In this document: in pieces, positions 38,205 to 47,077 of the stretch
Layout of the letters: every line of letters begins with the position of its first letter
How positions within the stretch are numbered: position 1 is the first letter of the stretch
DNA from: Leptolyngbya sp. Heron Island J
GTDB taxonomy: Bacteria > Cyanobacteriota > Cyanobacteriia > Phormidesmidales > Phormidesmidaceae
Reading direction: 5' to 3'
NCBI RefSeq assembly: GCF_000482245.1
Contig: NZ_AWNH01000014.1
Coordinates: 101,091-165,090, forward strand
DNA: 64,000 nt
The notes under the pieces: model-generated
What the model was told of the DNA's origin: nothing
The model's input: only the letters and a program-made list of their open reading frames with translations
Databases searched by the model: none
Program-made: the position numbers and the translations under genes

Positions 38205-39041
38205 TTATTGCTTGAAGGCTAATGCTTGAACCGCAGCGCCTAAACCAACGCGTGGAGCTATTTGATAGATAAAACCAGCCAACTTTTTCAGGGCCCAAGG
38301 CCAATGAACAATACTTTCAACAATCTGAGGAGCACTAGTACCTACGACAATTTGATCAAATCCAGCTCTGTGTAGTGCATGTCTCAAAGAAACAGGTGAG
38401 AAATAAAGAATATGCTCTGGCGGGATAATATGAGACCAATTTTTTCCCTTTAATCTTGCACCCAGGCTTTGAATATTGGGGGTTTCCACAAATAGCAAAC
38501 CACCGGGGATCAAAAGATCATAACAGCGCTTTAACTGAGCTATTGGGTCTAATAAATGTTCGATCACATGGTAGCTAGTAACAAGATGATAGGAACCGTC
38601 AGGCACATAAATTTCCGTCATATCTCCTTGAAGAATATGGTTGCCAACCTTCTGACTAGCCCGATCAACAGCATCTTTGGCTAATTCTGTTCCAGTAACA
38701 TGCCAACCTGCCTGTTGCGCAACCTGAAGGAAATCCCCTGTACCACAGCCGACATCCAGCAACTTACGTCCTGTTTGTACCGCCAACTTCGGAGCATAGC
38801 GATGCAACATGTTCTCTAAAAATTGATAGCGGTTCTGGGCGAAGTGCATATTGGCCATAGCACTTTCACTAAACCTGTCGTGATAACCATTGTTATAAAA
38901 GGCCTCTAGCTCTTCAGGGGTAGGTCTTGGAGTAAAAGCCACAACTCCACAGTTCTGACAAGTCACTAGTTCACCATCGTTTAGTGAGTGCAGTAACTGA
39001 TGGGCGTTGGAATAACAAATGGCACAGTTTAGCGTATGCAT
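38205..39041 (-). CDS. Zinc-ribbon class I methyltransferase
   Basis: 278 residues. A four-cysteine N-terminal zinc ribbon (Cys6, Cys9, Cys28, Cys31) precedes a Methyltransf_23-type domain with motif I KLLDVGCGTGDFLQVA near 93-108 and LVTSYHVIEHLLDP. Methyltransferases of this layout act on sugars or lipid-linked glycans in surface polysaccharide clusters, which fits its position. Substrate unknown. Confidence 0.9.
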   Translation of the reverse strand: MHTLNCAICYSNAHQLLHSLNDGELVTCQNCGVVAFTPRPTPEELEAFYNNGYHDRFSESAMANMHFAQNRYQFLENMLHRYAPKLAVQTGRKLLDVGCGTGDFLQVAQQAGWHVTGTELAKDAVDRASQKVGNHILQGDMTEIYVPDGSYHLVTSYHVIEHLLDPIAQLKRCYDLLIPGGLLFVETPNIQSLGARLKGKNWSHIIPPEHILYFSPVSLRHALHRAGFDQIVVGTSAPQIVESIVHWPWALKKLAGFIYQIAPRVGLGAAVQALAFKQ

Positions 39042-39081
39042 AAAGACTCCGAAATGTCTTGTTGAATTGAGAAATTATGTC

Positions 39082-39981
39082 TTACACCTGTAACCAACTA
39101 CGAATTTTACGACGACCACGAGCTAACCGGCCAAACTGATGACGTTGGGTTAAGGCATCAGCTTGAGCATCACGGATCATGAGGGAAGGATGTTTAAGCG
39201 GGAACAGCATAGGTTCAGTCATCATCTCAGCAAAGGGCGAATACTTATGGGTATGATGTGTACCGGTTAAGCCAAATCCAATATTGGATACCAAATTGAC
39301 ATTTGGCAAAATACATAAGCCATTTTGCATCCAACAAGACAGCGTCCAAATAAACCCCCAAGCATTAATTTTCCTTTCATAGGTTTGCTGAAACTTCTGC
39401 TGCCAGTAATTTGCCGCTAATCGGTTCCCCAAAATGTCCTGTAGCCAGTGATTATCTCGAACTGTCGGCCAGTAAGACATATCAGCGTCATAGTGTTGCC
39501 ATGCACGTTTCCATGTGGCCCATCCCCAACAATGAGGATATCGAGAAAAATAATAACTATCTTTGGTGCGTCGTCGACCAAACTGAAAGTTATCACCCGA
39601 AATAGCCATCACCCTTTCATCTATTGAATAACAATTTAGAAGCTCAGTACAAAATCGAAAAAACGAAGGCTCTGGCACACAATCGTCTTCTAAAATGATG
39701 GCAGACTCAACTTGCGAAAACACCCAGTCAAGCCCACTAGCTACCCGTTGACGACAGCCTAAGTTGTGAGTGGCATAGTTTGTGTAGATTTTACATTCCC
39801 AAGAAATATCGTTAATTAGTGATTTGACCTGAGCGCAGCTATCAATATCACTTAAAACATTCTCTCTGGGACCGTCCGCAATTATATAAAGATCAGATGG
39901 CTTGACTTTTTCTAGAGCACTGAGCACCTGTCTAGTAAGGTCAGGTCGATTAAATACGATCAGAACAACAGGTGACAACAT
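39082..39981 (-). CDS. GT2-type glycosyltransferase (GT-A fold)
   Basis: 299 residues. N-terminal VVLIVFNRPDLTRQVLSAL and IIADGPRE begin the GT-A fold; the metal-binding acidic triad is EDD at 98-100 (AIILEDDCVPEPSF), followed by YPHCWGWATWKRAW, a segment typical of this subgroup. It likely transfers one sugar from an NDP-sugar in the cytoplasm. The start ATG lies 55 bp from the neighbouring FkbM gene. Confidence 0.88.
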   Translation of the reverse strand: MLSPVVLIVFNRPDLTRQVLSALEKVKPSDLYIIADGPRENVLSDIDSCAQVKSLINDISWECKIYTNYATHNLGCRQRVASGLDWVFSQVESAIILEDDCVPEPSFFRFCTELLNCYSIDERVMAISGDNFQFGRRRTKDSYYFSRYPHCWGWATWKRAWQHYDADMSYWPTVRDNHWLQDILGNRLAANYWQQKFQQTYERKINAWGFIWTLSCWMQNGLCILPNVNLVSNIGFGLTGTHHTHKYSPFAEMMTEPMLFPLKHPSLMIRDAQADALTQRHQFGRLARGRRKIRSWLQV

Positions 39982-40036
39982 ATTAGACCTCTATCATCAA
40001 AAAATCGGCTTAAACCAAAACATTTCAATGAATTTA

Positions 40037-40852
40037 TCAGCTCTCTAAATTTATATTTTTTCGAATGGCTACAATATTTTGATATGCAAACAATTCTGAA
40101 ATCAATGCATCTTCAATTTGTATTGATAGCAAACCATCCTGCATCAATCTGTACAAATCATAATTAGATAGAATTTCAAAGAAGTCCTTCATAAACACTC
40201 GACTAGACCGATTCATTGAATTAAACTCAAACTGAATAATATCAATCTTCTCAAGCCTTAAACTATCTTTAGACCCCATCAAAACAGCAAATTCATGCCC
40301 TTCCGTATCAATTTTCAAAAGATTGACATGTTTGATTTTTTGATCGATCAAAAAATCATCTAATGTTGTAGCTTGAGCCTTATGTTGATTAATTCTTTTA
40401 TAGCCCTTCTGTAAAATTACATCTTTATACAGCGAGGCATGGGCAGAACTATCATCTTCAGAATCTAAGGAAGCATAATCGAAAATATCAATAATTTTCA
40501 CACAATCAGAAAATGCTAGATTAAAGGCATAATAGTCTAAAATTTTTGAATTCAACTTCAGTTTTTCAAAAGCTTTAGGATGGGGCTCAATGGCATATAG
40601 CTTTGCCATCTTGATATTTTCTTTAACGGCACAGCTGTAGTTGCCAATGTTTGCCCCTACATCTATACAAACAAACTCATGCCATTTATGAGAAGCAATC
40701 TTTTCTAGTAAGTACTTCTCTCCACTGAGAGTAGAATTCTCATAATTTAGAATTCCTAATCCTCGAGTACTTAGCGAAAACATCAAACAATGAATTGGAT
40801 AGAAAATCTTCCTAGCGAATAGATATTTATAAAGCATGACAGCTTTATTCAT
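40037..40852 (-). CDS. FkbM-family methyltransferase
   Basis: 271 residues. SAM-binding motif CIDVGANIGNYSCAV (62-76) and the FkbM signature LLKIDTEGHEFAVLMGS. It probably O-methylates a sugar of the polysaccharide. Base composition is clearly more AT-rich than the flanking genes, as in the adjacent flippase, suggesting this pair came in by transfer. It ends up 3 bp from the flippase stop codon, so the two are likely coupled. Confidence 0.9.
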   Translation of the reverse strand: MNKAVMLYKYLFARKIFYPIHCLMFSLSTRGLGILNYENSTLSGEKYLLEKIASHKWHEFVCIDVGANIGNYSCAVKENIKMAKLYAIEPHPKAFEKLKLNSKILDYYAFNLAFSDCVKIIDIFDYASLDSEDDSSAHASLYKDVILQKGYKRINQHKAQATTLDDFLIDQKIKHVNLLKIDTEGHEFAVLMGSKDSLRLEKIDIIQFEFNSMNRSSRVFMKDFFEILSNYDLYRLMQDGLLSIQIEDALISELFAYQNIVAIRKNINLES

Positions 40853-40855
40853 AAT

Positions 40856-42166
40856 TCACCCACCAAATGCTTGAATTTGTATTCTGAATACAGGTCGAAA
40901 ATCTTTAATAAAGTAGTTAACAAATATCCCAGCGAAAGCACGAGCTATCACAGTAGATATAGATGCTCCTAAAATGCCAAATTTTTGAATAAAAAAGCAG
41001 TTAAGTATAATATTTAAGCAGGCACCTAGTATAGTATTAACAATCATCTTATTGGTTTTACCTTCAACGATTGCCCACAAACTTAGGACTAACCCCATGC
41101 AGACAAAGAAACCTCCTATAGAATGAGCAATTAAAGCATTTTCAGCAGCTATGTATTCGCTACCGAACAACATACTGATAAGGCTTTTTGAGAAAAAGAA
41201 CAGCAAGATTGCTATAGCAATTGAAACCAGGCCCAGAGATCTGAATAAGAGTTTAAACAAATTTTGATACTCTACTTGATTGTTTTCCTGTTTCAACTTT
41301 ACGGCAATAGGTAACAAAGACCTTGTCAATATAGTTGGCAGAAAATACCAGCTTTCAGAAATTTTTGATGCGGCTGAATATAGCCCTAGCGATTCAGCCC
41401 CCAACATTTCTTTTATCATTATCTGGTCAACACGCATGTAAGCAGTTACTGCTATGCCTGAAACCATTATTGGAATGCTAGCTTGCCACAAATATTTTAT
41501 GTATCTAATAGAGACAGCCTGAAAAATAATAATTCGATTATTATCCAAATAATAAGCTATAGACAAATTACTCAAGCTGATTATGCTCTCACACACCATG
41601 CACCATGCAATTATCTCTAATGGTTGCTGATTAACTACACATAATATTTTAATAACAGAACCAATAAAGAGAGCTATTGAATTACTAATTACTAAAGGTC
41701 TAGAATTCAGATGAGCTTTGAATGAAAATCCCAGTACATCAATCGCTTGTATAGGGAGTACTAATCCTAAGATACATATCAGCAGTGTTATTTCGCTTTG
41801 TTGAGATGGGTAGAAAAATATTATTAGGAGTACGTATATTAGCACCCCTGAAATGAGCTTCATTAAACAGCAGGTTGCTAAAATACGCTCATGTTGATCT
41901 TCATCTTCAACTAAAAAGCGTACAGCTACATCATCTAATCCAAGCTTAGTGAATATACTAACTAAACTAATAATGGCAGTTGCATAGCTCAGAATTCCGA
42001 ACTGATCAGGGCCCAAATAACGCGCTAGTACAAATACAACAATTAACTCACTGATAATTTTGGCAACTCGTTCAATCAAAAGCCAAGTAGTATTTAAAGC
42101 AGCTTGCTTTGCTCTTGGTTGTATATATTTTAAATCTATTTTAAGCTTGGAAAACCAATATTTCAT
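40856..42166 (-). CDS. Oligosaccharide flippase (Wzx-like)
   Basis: 436 residues with about 12-14 membrane helices over nearly the full length. The opening (LIERVAKIISELIVVFVLARYLGPDQFGI in part) is typical of the MATE/MVF-type polysaccharide transporter family. It should flip lipid-linked repeat units across the inner membrane for assembly by the O-antigen ligase/polymerase-family protein of the same cluster. AT-rich. First gene of the minus-strand cluster; the promoter is probably in 42167-42325. Confidence 0.9.
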   Translation of the reverse strand: MKYWFSKLKIDLKYIQPRAKQAALNTTWLLIERVAKIISELIVVFVLARYLGPDQFGILSYATAIISLVSIFTKLGLDDVAVRFLVEDEDQHERILATCCLMKLISGVLIYVLLIIFFYPSQQSEITLLICILGLVLPIQAIDVLGFSFKAHLNSRPLVISNSIALFIGSVIKILCVVNQQPLEIIAWCMVCESIISLSNLSIAYYLDNNRIIIFQAVSIRYIKYLWQASIPIMVSGIAVTAYMRVDQIMIKEMLGAESLGLYSAASKISESWYFLPTILTRSLLPIAVKLKQENNQVEYQNLFKLLFRSLGLVSIAIAILLFFFSKSLISMLFGSEYIAAENALIAHSIGGFFVCMGLVLSLWAIVEGKTNKMIVNTILGACLNIILNCFFIQKFGILGASISTVIARAFAGIFVNYFIKDFRPVFRIQIQAFGG

Positions 42167-42222
42167 CTAAGAAAACTGTAGTAAAAAATACCAATAGTTT
42201 TATGAGTAATACTAACAATTAT

Positions 42223-42262
42223 GACCAGTTTAATGCATAATTAAATGTGCATTAAACTGGTC
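42223..42262 (-). terminator. 15-bp perfect hairpin after the glycoside hydrolase gene
   Basis: GACCAGTTTAATGCA (42223-42237) pairs with TGCATTAAACTGGTC (42248-42262) around a 10-nt AT-rich loop. It lies just downstream of the minus-strand hydrolase gene and is followed on that strand by ATAATTGTT, as expected for an intrinsic terminator. It separates that gene from the polysaccharide cluster. Confidence 0.8.
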
Positions 42263-42325
42263 GAGAAGTACGATACTTATAGATCTTTGATGTGAGCTAT
42301 AATCCTTTTGATTTTATGCAGATAT

Positions 42326-44335
42326 CTATGGTAGCTCGCGTGCCTCACCGTAAGCTAACAGGTGTTTAATAGTGACCAGACGGTGTTGCCAGGTTTGTAA
42401 GCGATAATTGTTTTGCTGGGATTTTACTGTTAAATCGGAACTGATGGATTGATCGAGTTGGTCTAGTTGAGATCGCACCTCCTGCAATTGACGATGGGAA
42501 GGATTTTCCGCCAGTTCTGCCAGCTGATCGCCCAACTTATTCACATCCTCTACCCATTGCACCAGCTGCTGTTCCGGCATCAACAGCTGATCATGACTCA
42601 ACAGCCATCCCCACTCTCGCTGTAAAGCCTGATAGCGCTCAGCAGCAGTATTAAACGGTTGCTGCTGTGGCAATGAGTAGACAATATCCGCATCCCCCTG
42701 GGTATTACTCAGCAGTGTTTGAATCCCCTGCTGTAAATTATCCGCAGCAAACAAAGCATAACCACTTACTGGCAAATCTCGCAGCGTTTGAATTTGATCT
42801 AATGCTGCCATCTCAGGCAGATTCAGCAATCGAATTCCTGGAATAATTAGCGTTGAACCATAGTTACTCTCAAGCACCCAGGGATGAATCAGCTGCTCAA
42901 ACCGGTTAGTATCCATGGCGTAGCTCATCAGCACTATCCAATCCACGTCGCCCCGCTGAGCCCACGTTTCCCAATCTTGCTGAATCTTGTGGATGCGTTC
43001 ATGGGTCGATTTTGCAAACACAGCTGCTGAGATCGTCATCCCAGGTCTTTTTTGCCTCAACATCTGGGACGCTTCAGCTACAAATGAACTTACTTGCTCC
43101 ATACGAAACTCGGTCCAACGATGCCATAGCTGGCGCTGGCGTCGCTGTTCATAGGGCGTCAGAGAGTTGTTATCCCGAGGAGACAACACCGCTGGGTCAA
43201 CACCAGTTAGATCACGAAAACGTAATCGAGCAGCTGTGCCATATCCATAAGTACGATCAACACCTGGATCTTGAAAGGGATACCGTACGTAGTCAAATTG
43301 GACGCCATCAACATCGTAATTTGTAACTAACTCCTGCAACATCCGCATTAGATAACTACGCACCTCTGGATTAGCCGGGTCTAAAAAGGGTTTATCCTGG
43401 CCAACTGGCACAATTCGCCCCTGACGATCATAGGCGGCCCAGCCCGGATTGGCGTTGATTAACGGCCCTGGATAGTGAGTTGGTAGGTTTAAGAGCGAAT
43501 TGTGACGACGATTACCCGCAGCAAAGAGCCAAACCCAGGCATGAACCTCAATTCCTCGCTCTTTGCCCAACCGTACAGCTGACGCCAAAGGGTCCCAGTG
43601 GCGGGTCAGAGGATTTTGCTGAGGGGCAATGCGGCTGGGATAAATAGGATAACCAGCATTAATAGCCTCAAAAAAAATCGTATTGATACCGGCAGCAGCC
43701 AGCCGATCAAATACCGCTGCCAAATTCTCTTCCGACCCAGCCCGCACAATGGTGCCGCGATCTAGCCACATGGCTCGCACCTCAGCCTGGGCCAACGATT
43801 GATTTACTGGAAACGCATTCCAAAGAGCCTGGCGTGCCTCAATCCAGCGTTGGCGTGCAGCCCCATAGTTTCGCTGAGCAATCAAGTCATCCCAATCGTT
43901 CAGAGTTTGCTGGGCCATTTCCAAAGCTGGATGGGTTAATGGAGTTTCCAAACCAGCACCACTGAGGCTCGCACTGAGACTGCCCGGAGCTCTGATCGAT
44001 GCCAGTGCTAACTCTGCAGGCTGAGTGCTGGCATAACTATGGAGCAATGCGCCCTCAAATCGCCCCATTAACTTACTCAGTTCTTCCTGCATCGCTAAAT
44101 CTAGGAACGGGCTAATTGCCTCATTCCCAGAGCGCACATCCAACCCTGGCGGTTCAACAGTGTGAGCTGGGTCGATCACATCCACAGCCAGCTGCACACC
44201 TGCTAGTTCATTCGATGAATGCTCTAGCCCCGTAGCAGATTCAGCCACTGGTGGCGATTGAGCCCTTCCTGGTGTCGCTAGAGCCAAGCCTCCTAACAAA
44301 ATAGCGAATGCAGTGACAAACTGAGGATGAAACAT
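42326..44335 (-). CDS. GHL10-type (family-10-like) glycoside hydrolase, exported
   Basis: About 669 residues from the ATG at 44335, which gives a clean signal peptide (FVTAFAILLGGLALATPGRA, cleavage before QS); the frame runs on to 44395. The catalytic barrel begins at VRAMWLDRGTIVRAGSEEN and contains INTIFFEAINAGYPIYPS, EVHAWVWLFAAG and the conserved DGVQFDYVRYPF. YngK/DUF187-like proteins are periplasmic or secreted and are thought to cut glycans or peptidoglycan-related polymers. The C-terminal ~130 residues are helical. It borders the polysaccharide cluster, but has its own terminator. Confidence 0.88.
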   Translation of the reverse strand: MFHPQFVTAFAILLGGLALATPGRAQSPPVAESATGLEHSSNELAGVQLAVDVIDPAHTVEPPGLDVRSGNEAISPFLDLAMQEELSKLMGRFEGALLHSYASTQPAELALASIRAPGSLSASLSGAGLETPLTHPALEMAQQTLNDWDDLIAQRNYGAARQRWIEARQALWNAFPVNQSLAQAEVRAMWLDRGTIVRAGSEENLAAVFDRLAAAGINTIFFEAINAGYPIYPSRIAPQQNPLTRHWDPLASAVRLGKERGIEVHAWVWLFAAGNRRHNSLLNLPTHYPGPLINANPGWAAYDRQGRIVPVGQDKPFLDPANPEVRSYLMRMLQELVTNYDVDGVQFDYVRYPFQDPGVDRTYGYGTAARLRFRDLTGVDPAVLSPRDNNSLTPYEQRRQRQLWHRWTEFRMEQVSSFVAEASQMLRQKRPGMTISAAVFAKSTHERIHKIQQDWETWAQRGDVDWIVLMSYAMDTNRFEQLIHPWVLESNYGSTLIIPGIRLLNLPEMAALDQIQTLRDLPVSGYALFAADNLQQGIQTLLSNTQGDADIVYSLPQQQPFNTAAERYQALQREWGWLLSHDQLLMPEQQLVQWVEDVNKLGDQLAELAENPSHRQLQEVRSQLDQLDQSISSDLTVKSQQNNYRLQTWQHRLVTIKHLLAYGEARELP

Positions 44336-44395
44336 GGGCAAGCGTAACAGACGGGTAAAAACTGACGCGACGACATCAATAACAGTGCTTGGCAC

Positions 44396-44838
44396 TGCAT
44401 GACTAAGGACTCAAACAAACCTGGAACTGTTGCTCAAAAGCCGTAGACCATAAGAGGACACCATTATCGGCAATGTTCCCACTGTTGAGAACAGCAAAAC
44501 TAAGCAACTTGACTGAATTGTTTGGAAATTAGCCTAATCGTTTCAAAACCTGAGCAACCTGACTCAGAAATACCTGTTTGAGCAACCTGACAAAAATGAT
44601 AATAATTAAAATACGTTCTTAGTGCAGGACAGGCAACCTGACTACGTCCTACACCTCTTTACACTCACTCCGCCCGCAGCTCAGGCATGCAAAGCACCAG
44701 GATGGAATAAGTTCTATATTTATGAAGCCTGACTGGCATTGGCTATAGTACAATACAAAATCCTGCGTTAAATTGTGCACAGCTTGCGCATTTAACTAAG
44801 CTCGTTTCCACAGACTGTAACTGTAATCGGTAAGCTCT
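44396..44838. promoter_or_regulatory. Divergent region upstream of rpsO with three identical decamers
   Basis: 443 bp without a gene. GCAACCTGAC occurs three times on the plus strand, at 44554-44563, 44582-44591 and 44633-44642, spaced 28 and 51 bp. A possible -10 (TATAGT or TACAAT) lies at about 44743-44753. The leader after it may carry S15 autoregulation as in other bacteria, but no specific pseudoknot was identified. Confidence 0.5.
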
Positions 44839-45108
44839 ATGGCGCTCCTGCAAGAACAAAAGCAATCAATTATTTCTGACTACCAAGTACATGAAACAGA
44901 TACTGGTTCTGTGGATGTGCAGGTAGCCATGCTCACTGAAAAAATCAACCGGCTCAGTAAGCATCTGCAGATTAATAAGAAAGATCATTCATCGCGTCGG
45001 GGTCTGCTGCGTATGATTGGTCGCCGCAAGCGCTTACTAGCTTATTTAGTTAAGCAAGATACTGCTCGCTATCGGGCATTGATTCAGAAGCTAGGTATCC
45101 GTGGCTAA
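44839..45108 (+). CDS. rpsO: 30S ribosomal protein S15
   Basis: 89 residues, standard length. [59 protein letters not shown] are the conserved S15 segments binding the central 16S rRNA junction. The PAM68 gene follows by 56 bp, an arrangement also recalled from Synechocystis. Confidence 0.98.
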   Translation: MALLQEQKQSIISDYQVHETDTGSVDVQVAMLTEKINRLSKHLQINKKDHSSRRGLLRMIGRRKRLLAYLVKQDTARYRALIQKLGIRG

Positions 45109-45164
45109 GATACTTAGGTAGCCATATTTGTCGCCTAGTCCACGCAGTCCAGTATCGCGTTTTT

Positions 45165-45659
45165 ATGCCTTCCCCATCTCAGCGTGAGTCTTTGCCTTTT
45201 GAGCCTAAGTCCAATAAACGACAAGGCGAGCAGGCAAATTCATCTAGCTCAGCATCTTCTTCTAGCAAAGCCAGCTCAGAGGTTAAGGCATCACCTAAAA
45301 AGCCCAAACCTGGCAGTAAAAAGGCTGATGCAGGCATCCCAGAAGTAGTTAGCCGTCGTATGATTCGCCGCATGGCGGTATTTGCTGGGGTGCCGACAGC
45401 CTTGGGCATGTCTTCATTTGTAATTGCTTATGTTTTGCTGAGCCGACACATCGTCGAATTTCCCAATGTGTTAGTTCTCTTGGTTTCGTTAGGCTTCTTT
45501 GGTCTGGGTACTGTGGGTCTTAGCTATGGTGTTTTGTCGGCATCCTGGCAAGAAGACTTGGAAGGAAGTCTATTGGGAATTAGTGAATTCTCTGTAAACT
45601 TTCGGCGTTTAGTGCAGGGCTTGCGTAAGAAGCCATCTGCATCTGACGATGCATCTTAG
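45165..45659 (+). CDS. PAM68-family photosystem II assembly protein
   Basis: 164 residues. The N-terminal ~60 residues are low-complexity (Ser/Lys/Pro), then IPEVVSRRMIRRMAVFAGVP leads into two membrane helices (~70-92 and ~100-122) and a conserved tail (SASWQEDLEGSLLGISEF). PAM68 and its cyanobacterial homologue (Sll0933) help insert chlorophyll-binding proteins of photosystem II in the thylakoid membrane. Likely cotranscribed with rpsO. Confidence 0.93.
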   Translation: MPSPSQRESLPFEPKSNKRQGEQANSSSSASSSSKASSEVKASPKKPKPGSKKADAGIPEVVSRRMIRRMAVFAGVPTALGMSSFVIAYVLLSRHIVEFPNVLVLLVSLGFFGLGTVGLSYGVLSASWQEDLEGSLLGISEFSVNFRRLVQGLRKKPSASDDAS

Positions 45660-45702
45660 GAAAAGAGGCATCCTAGAAAACTGTGATGTTGCTGCCCCTC
45701 AG

Positions 45703-46950
45703 CTACTGCCCAGGTTCCTGGATAATGGCGTTTAGCTGGTGCTCCATTTGTTTTAGCATGCTAATAATTGCTGGCAGCGTTTTCTGCTTGGTATCGTCCT
45801 GAAGCTCCAGGTTACGCTGTGCTTGAGATCGTAGTTCGTCGATGCGCTGCTGCAGATCATGGGCAATGCCAAGAGCATCACGACCCAGATTATCCATTTG
45901 TTGTTGCTGATAAAACCTGAGGGCAGCTCCTCTTAATACTTGCAGTGTTGCTTCTTCGCCATGATCCCCTGGCATGACTCGGAACCGCAGCAAGATTCGT
46001 TTTTGATTGTGTATACGTTCAATTTCAATTTGTTTTGGTTTACGAACGGGAATCAGAGAAAGGCTCATCATCCGTTTTAACTCATTGATTACACCCTGAA
46101 AAAGCTGCGCAGAAATATCCTCTACGACTGACTGTAGAACACCATCTTTACTCCACAGAATTCGGCAAATCGTACTTTGCCGTTCTAAATAAAGGCGGCC
46201 AATGCCTTCCTGGGTGATAACGCGCTTTAGCAGTGTTTGGGTGAATTCTTTGGGATTGAGGTTGTTATGGCTTAAGGGCGGCTCAGAAATTGTTTCTGAC
46301 GGCTGCTCTTCTGGCGTTGGGGATGATGTGTCTGACTTTGTCGGTACTTCTTCTAACTGAATGTTTAAGGGCGGCTGAGTTTCCTCTTCGTTAGTGGTGT
46401 GTTCTTCTGGAGGCGGTAATGTTTGGGGCGTAGCGTCTGCTTCAGTTTTTTGAGTGGTGACTGACGATGGCGATGGTGGCTGAGGTTTAGTCGTAGGTTC
46501 AGCCATGATGACATCACGGGGATTTTCAATGATCTCAGTTGGAGATCCTACGACCAGTGTGGGCTGTTCTTCGAATGGACTACGTGGAGATTTTGCCTTA
46601 GGTTGAGACACTTGCGAGGCTTGACGGCTTTTAGCTGAGTGGCTCAAAAACTTTGATAATATCTCTCGATGCCAGTCAGAGGAGATAGAGCGCGATACGA
46701 TAGAGCAATTGATGTAAGATACTTGACGTCTGACATAATCAGCTGCTTTTGTATCGTCAGGATTGACCATACCCAGGTTTAGACTACTCCCTTCTATCGA
46801 AAGGGGTAAAACCTGATAGTAAAGACAGGCTTCAAAGGGCAAGATTCCTTCTATTAGTAGGAACATTTGCTCCAGGTTTGCCATAGTCTCAGTCTGTTTG
46901 GGACTGATTGATAGCGGTGACAACGCCTTGTTTTCGGAAAAGGTTGACAT
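45703..46950 (-). CDS. PilB/GspE N-terminal-like protein lacking the ATPase domain
   Basis: About 415 residues. Residues ~30-105 resemble the second half of the MshEN/GspE N-terminal domain (LPFEACLYYQVLPLS, LNLGMVNPDDTKAADYVRRQ). A Pro/Thr/Glu-rich linker spans ~115-245. The C-terminal domain (FTQTLLKRVITQEGIGRLYL, ILWSKDGVLQSVVED, VMPGDHGEEATLQVLRGAAL) is one that cyanobacteria attach to PilB-like sequences. There is no Walker A or Walker B box, so it is not a pilus motor. A modulator of pilus assembly, perhaps nucleotide-binding, is a reasonable guess. An in-frame ATG at 46959 would add three residues. Confidence 0.7.
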   Translation of the reverse strand: MSTFSENKALSPLSISPKQTETMANLEQMFLLIEGILPFEACLYYQVLPLSIEGSSLNLGMVNPDDTKAADYVRRQVSYINCSIVSRSISSDWHREILSKFLSHSAKSRQASQVSQPKAKSPRSPFEEQPTLVVGSPTEIIENPRDVIMAEPTTKPQPPSPSSVTTQKTEADATPQTLPPPEEHTTNEEETQPPLNIQLEEVPTKSDTSSPTPEEQPSETISEPPLSHNNLNPKEFTQTLLKRVITQEGIGRLYLERQSTICRILWSKDGVLQSVVEDISAQLFQGVINELKRMMSLSLIPVRKPKQIEIERIHNQKRILLRFRVMPGDHGEEATLQVLRGAALRFYQQQQMDNLGRDALGIAHDLQQRIDELRSQAQRNLELQDDTKQKTLPAIISMLKQMEHQLNAIIQEPGQ

Positions 46951-47077
46951 GATGGCCACCTAGAATGGAATAACGAAGATGGGGATATAGAAACAATGAT
47001 GTGAGTGAAGGTAACTGCTCCGTAAAACCACCCCAACCTCGCTGCCCATGGCTAACCTGAAAGCGCCTCAGAACTGG

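Noticed and set aside
45653-45677. Possible terminator between the PAM68 and PilB-like genes
   Set aside because: Only a 5-bp TAGGA/TCCTA stem with a 9-nt loop and no T-tract; too weak to list.
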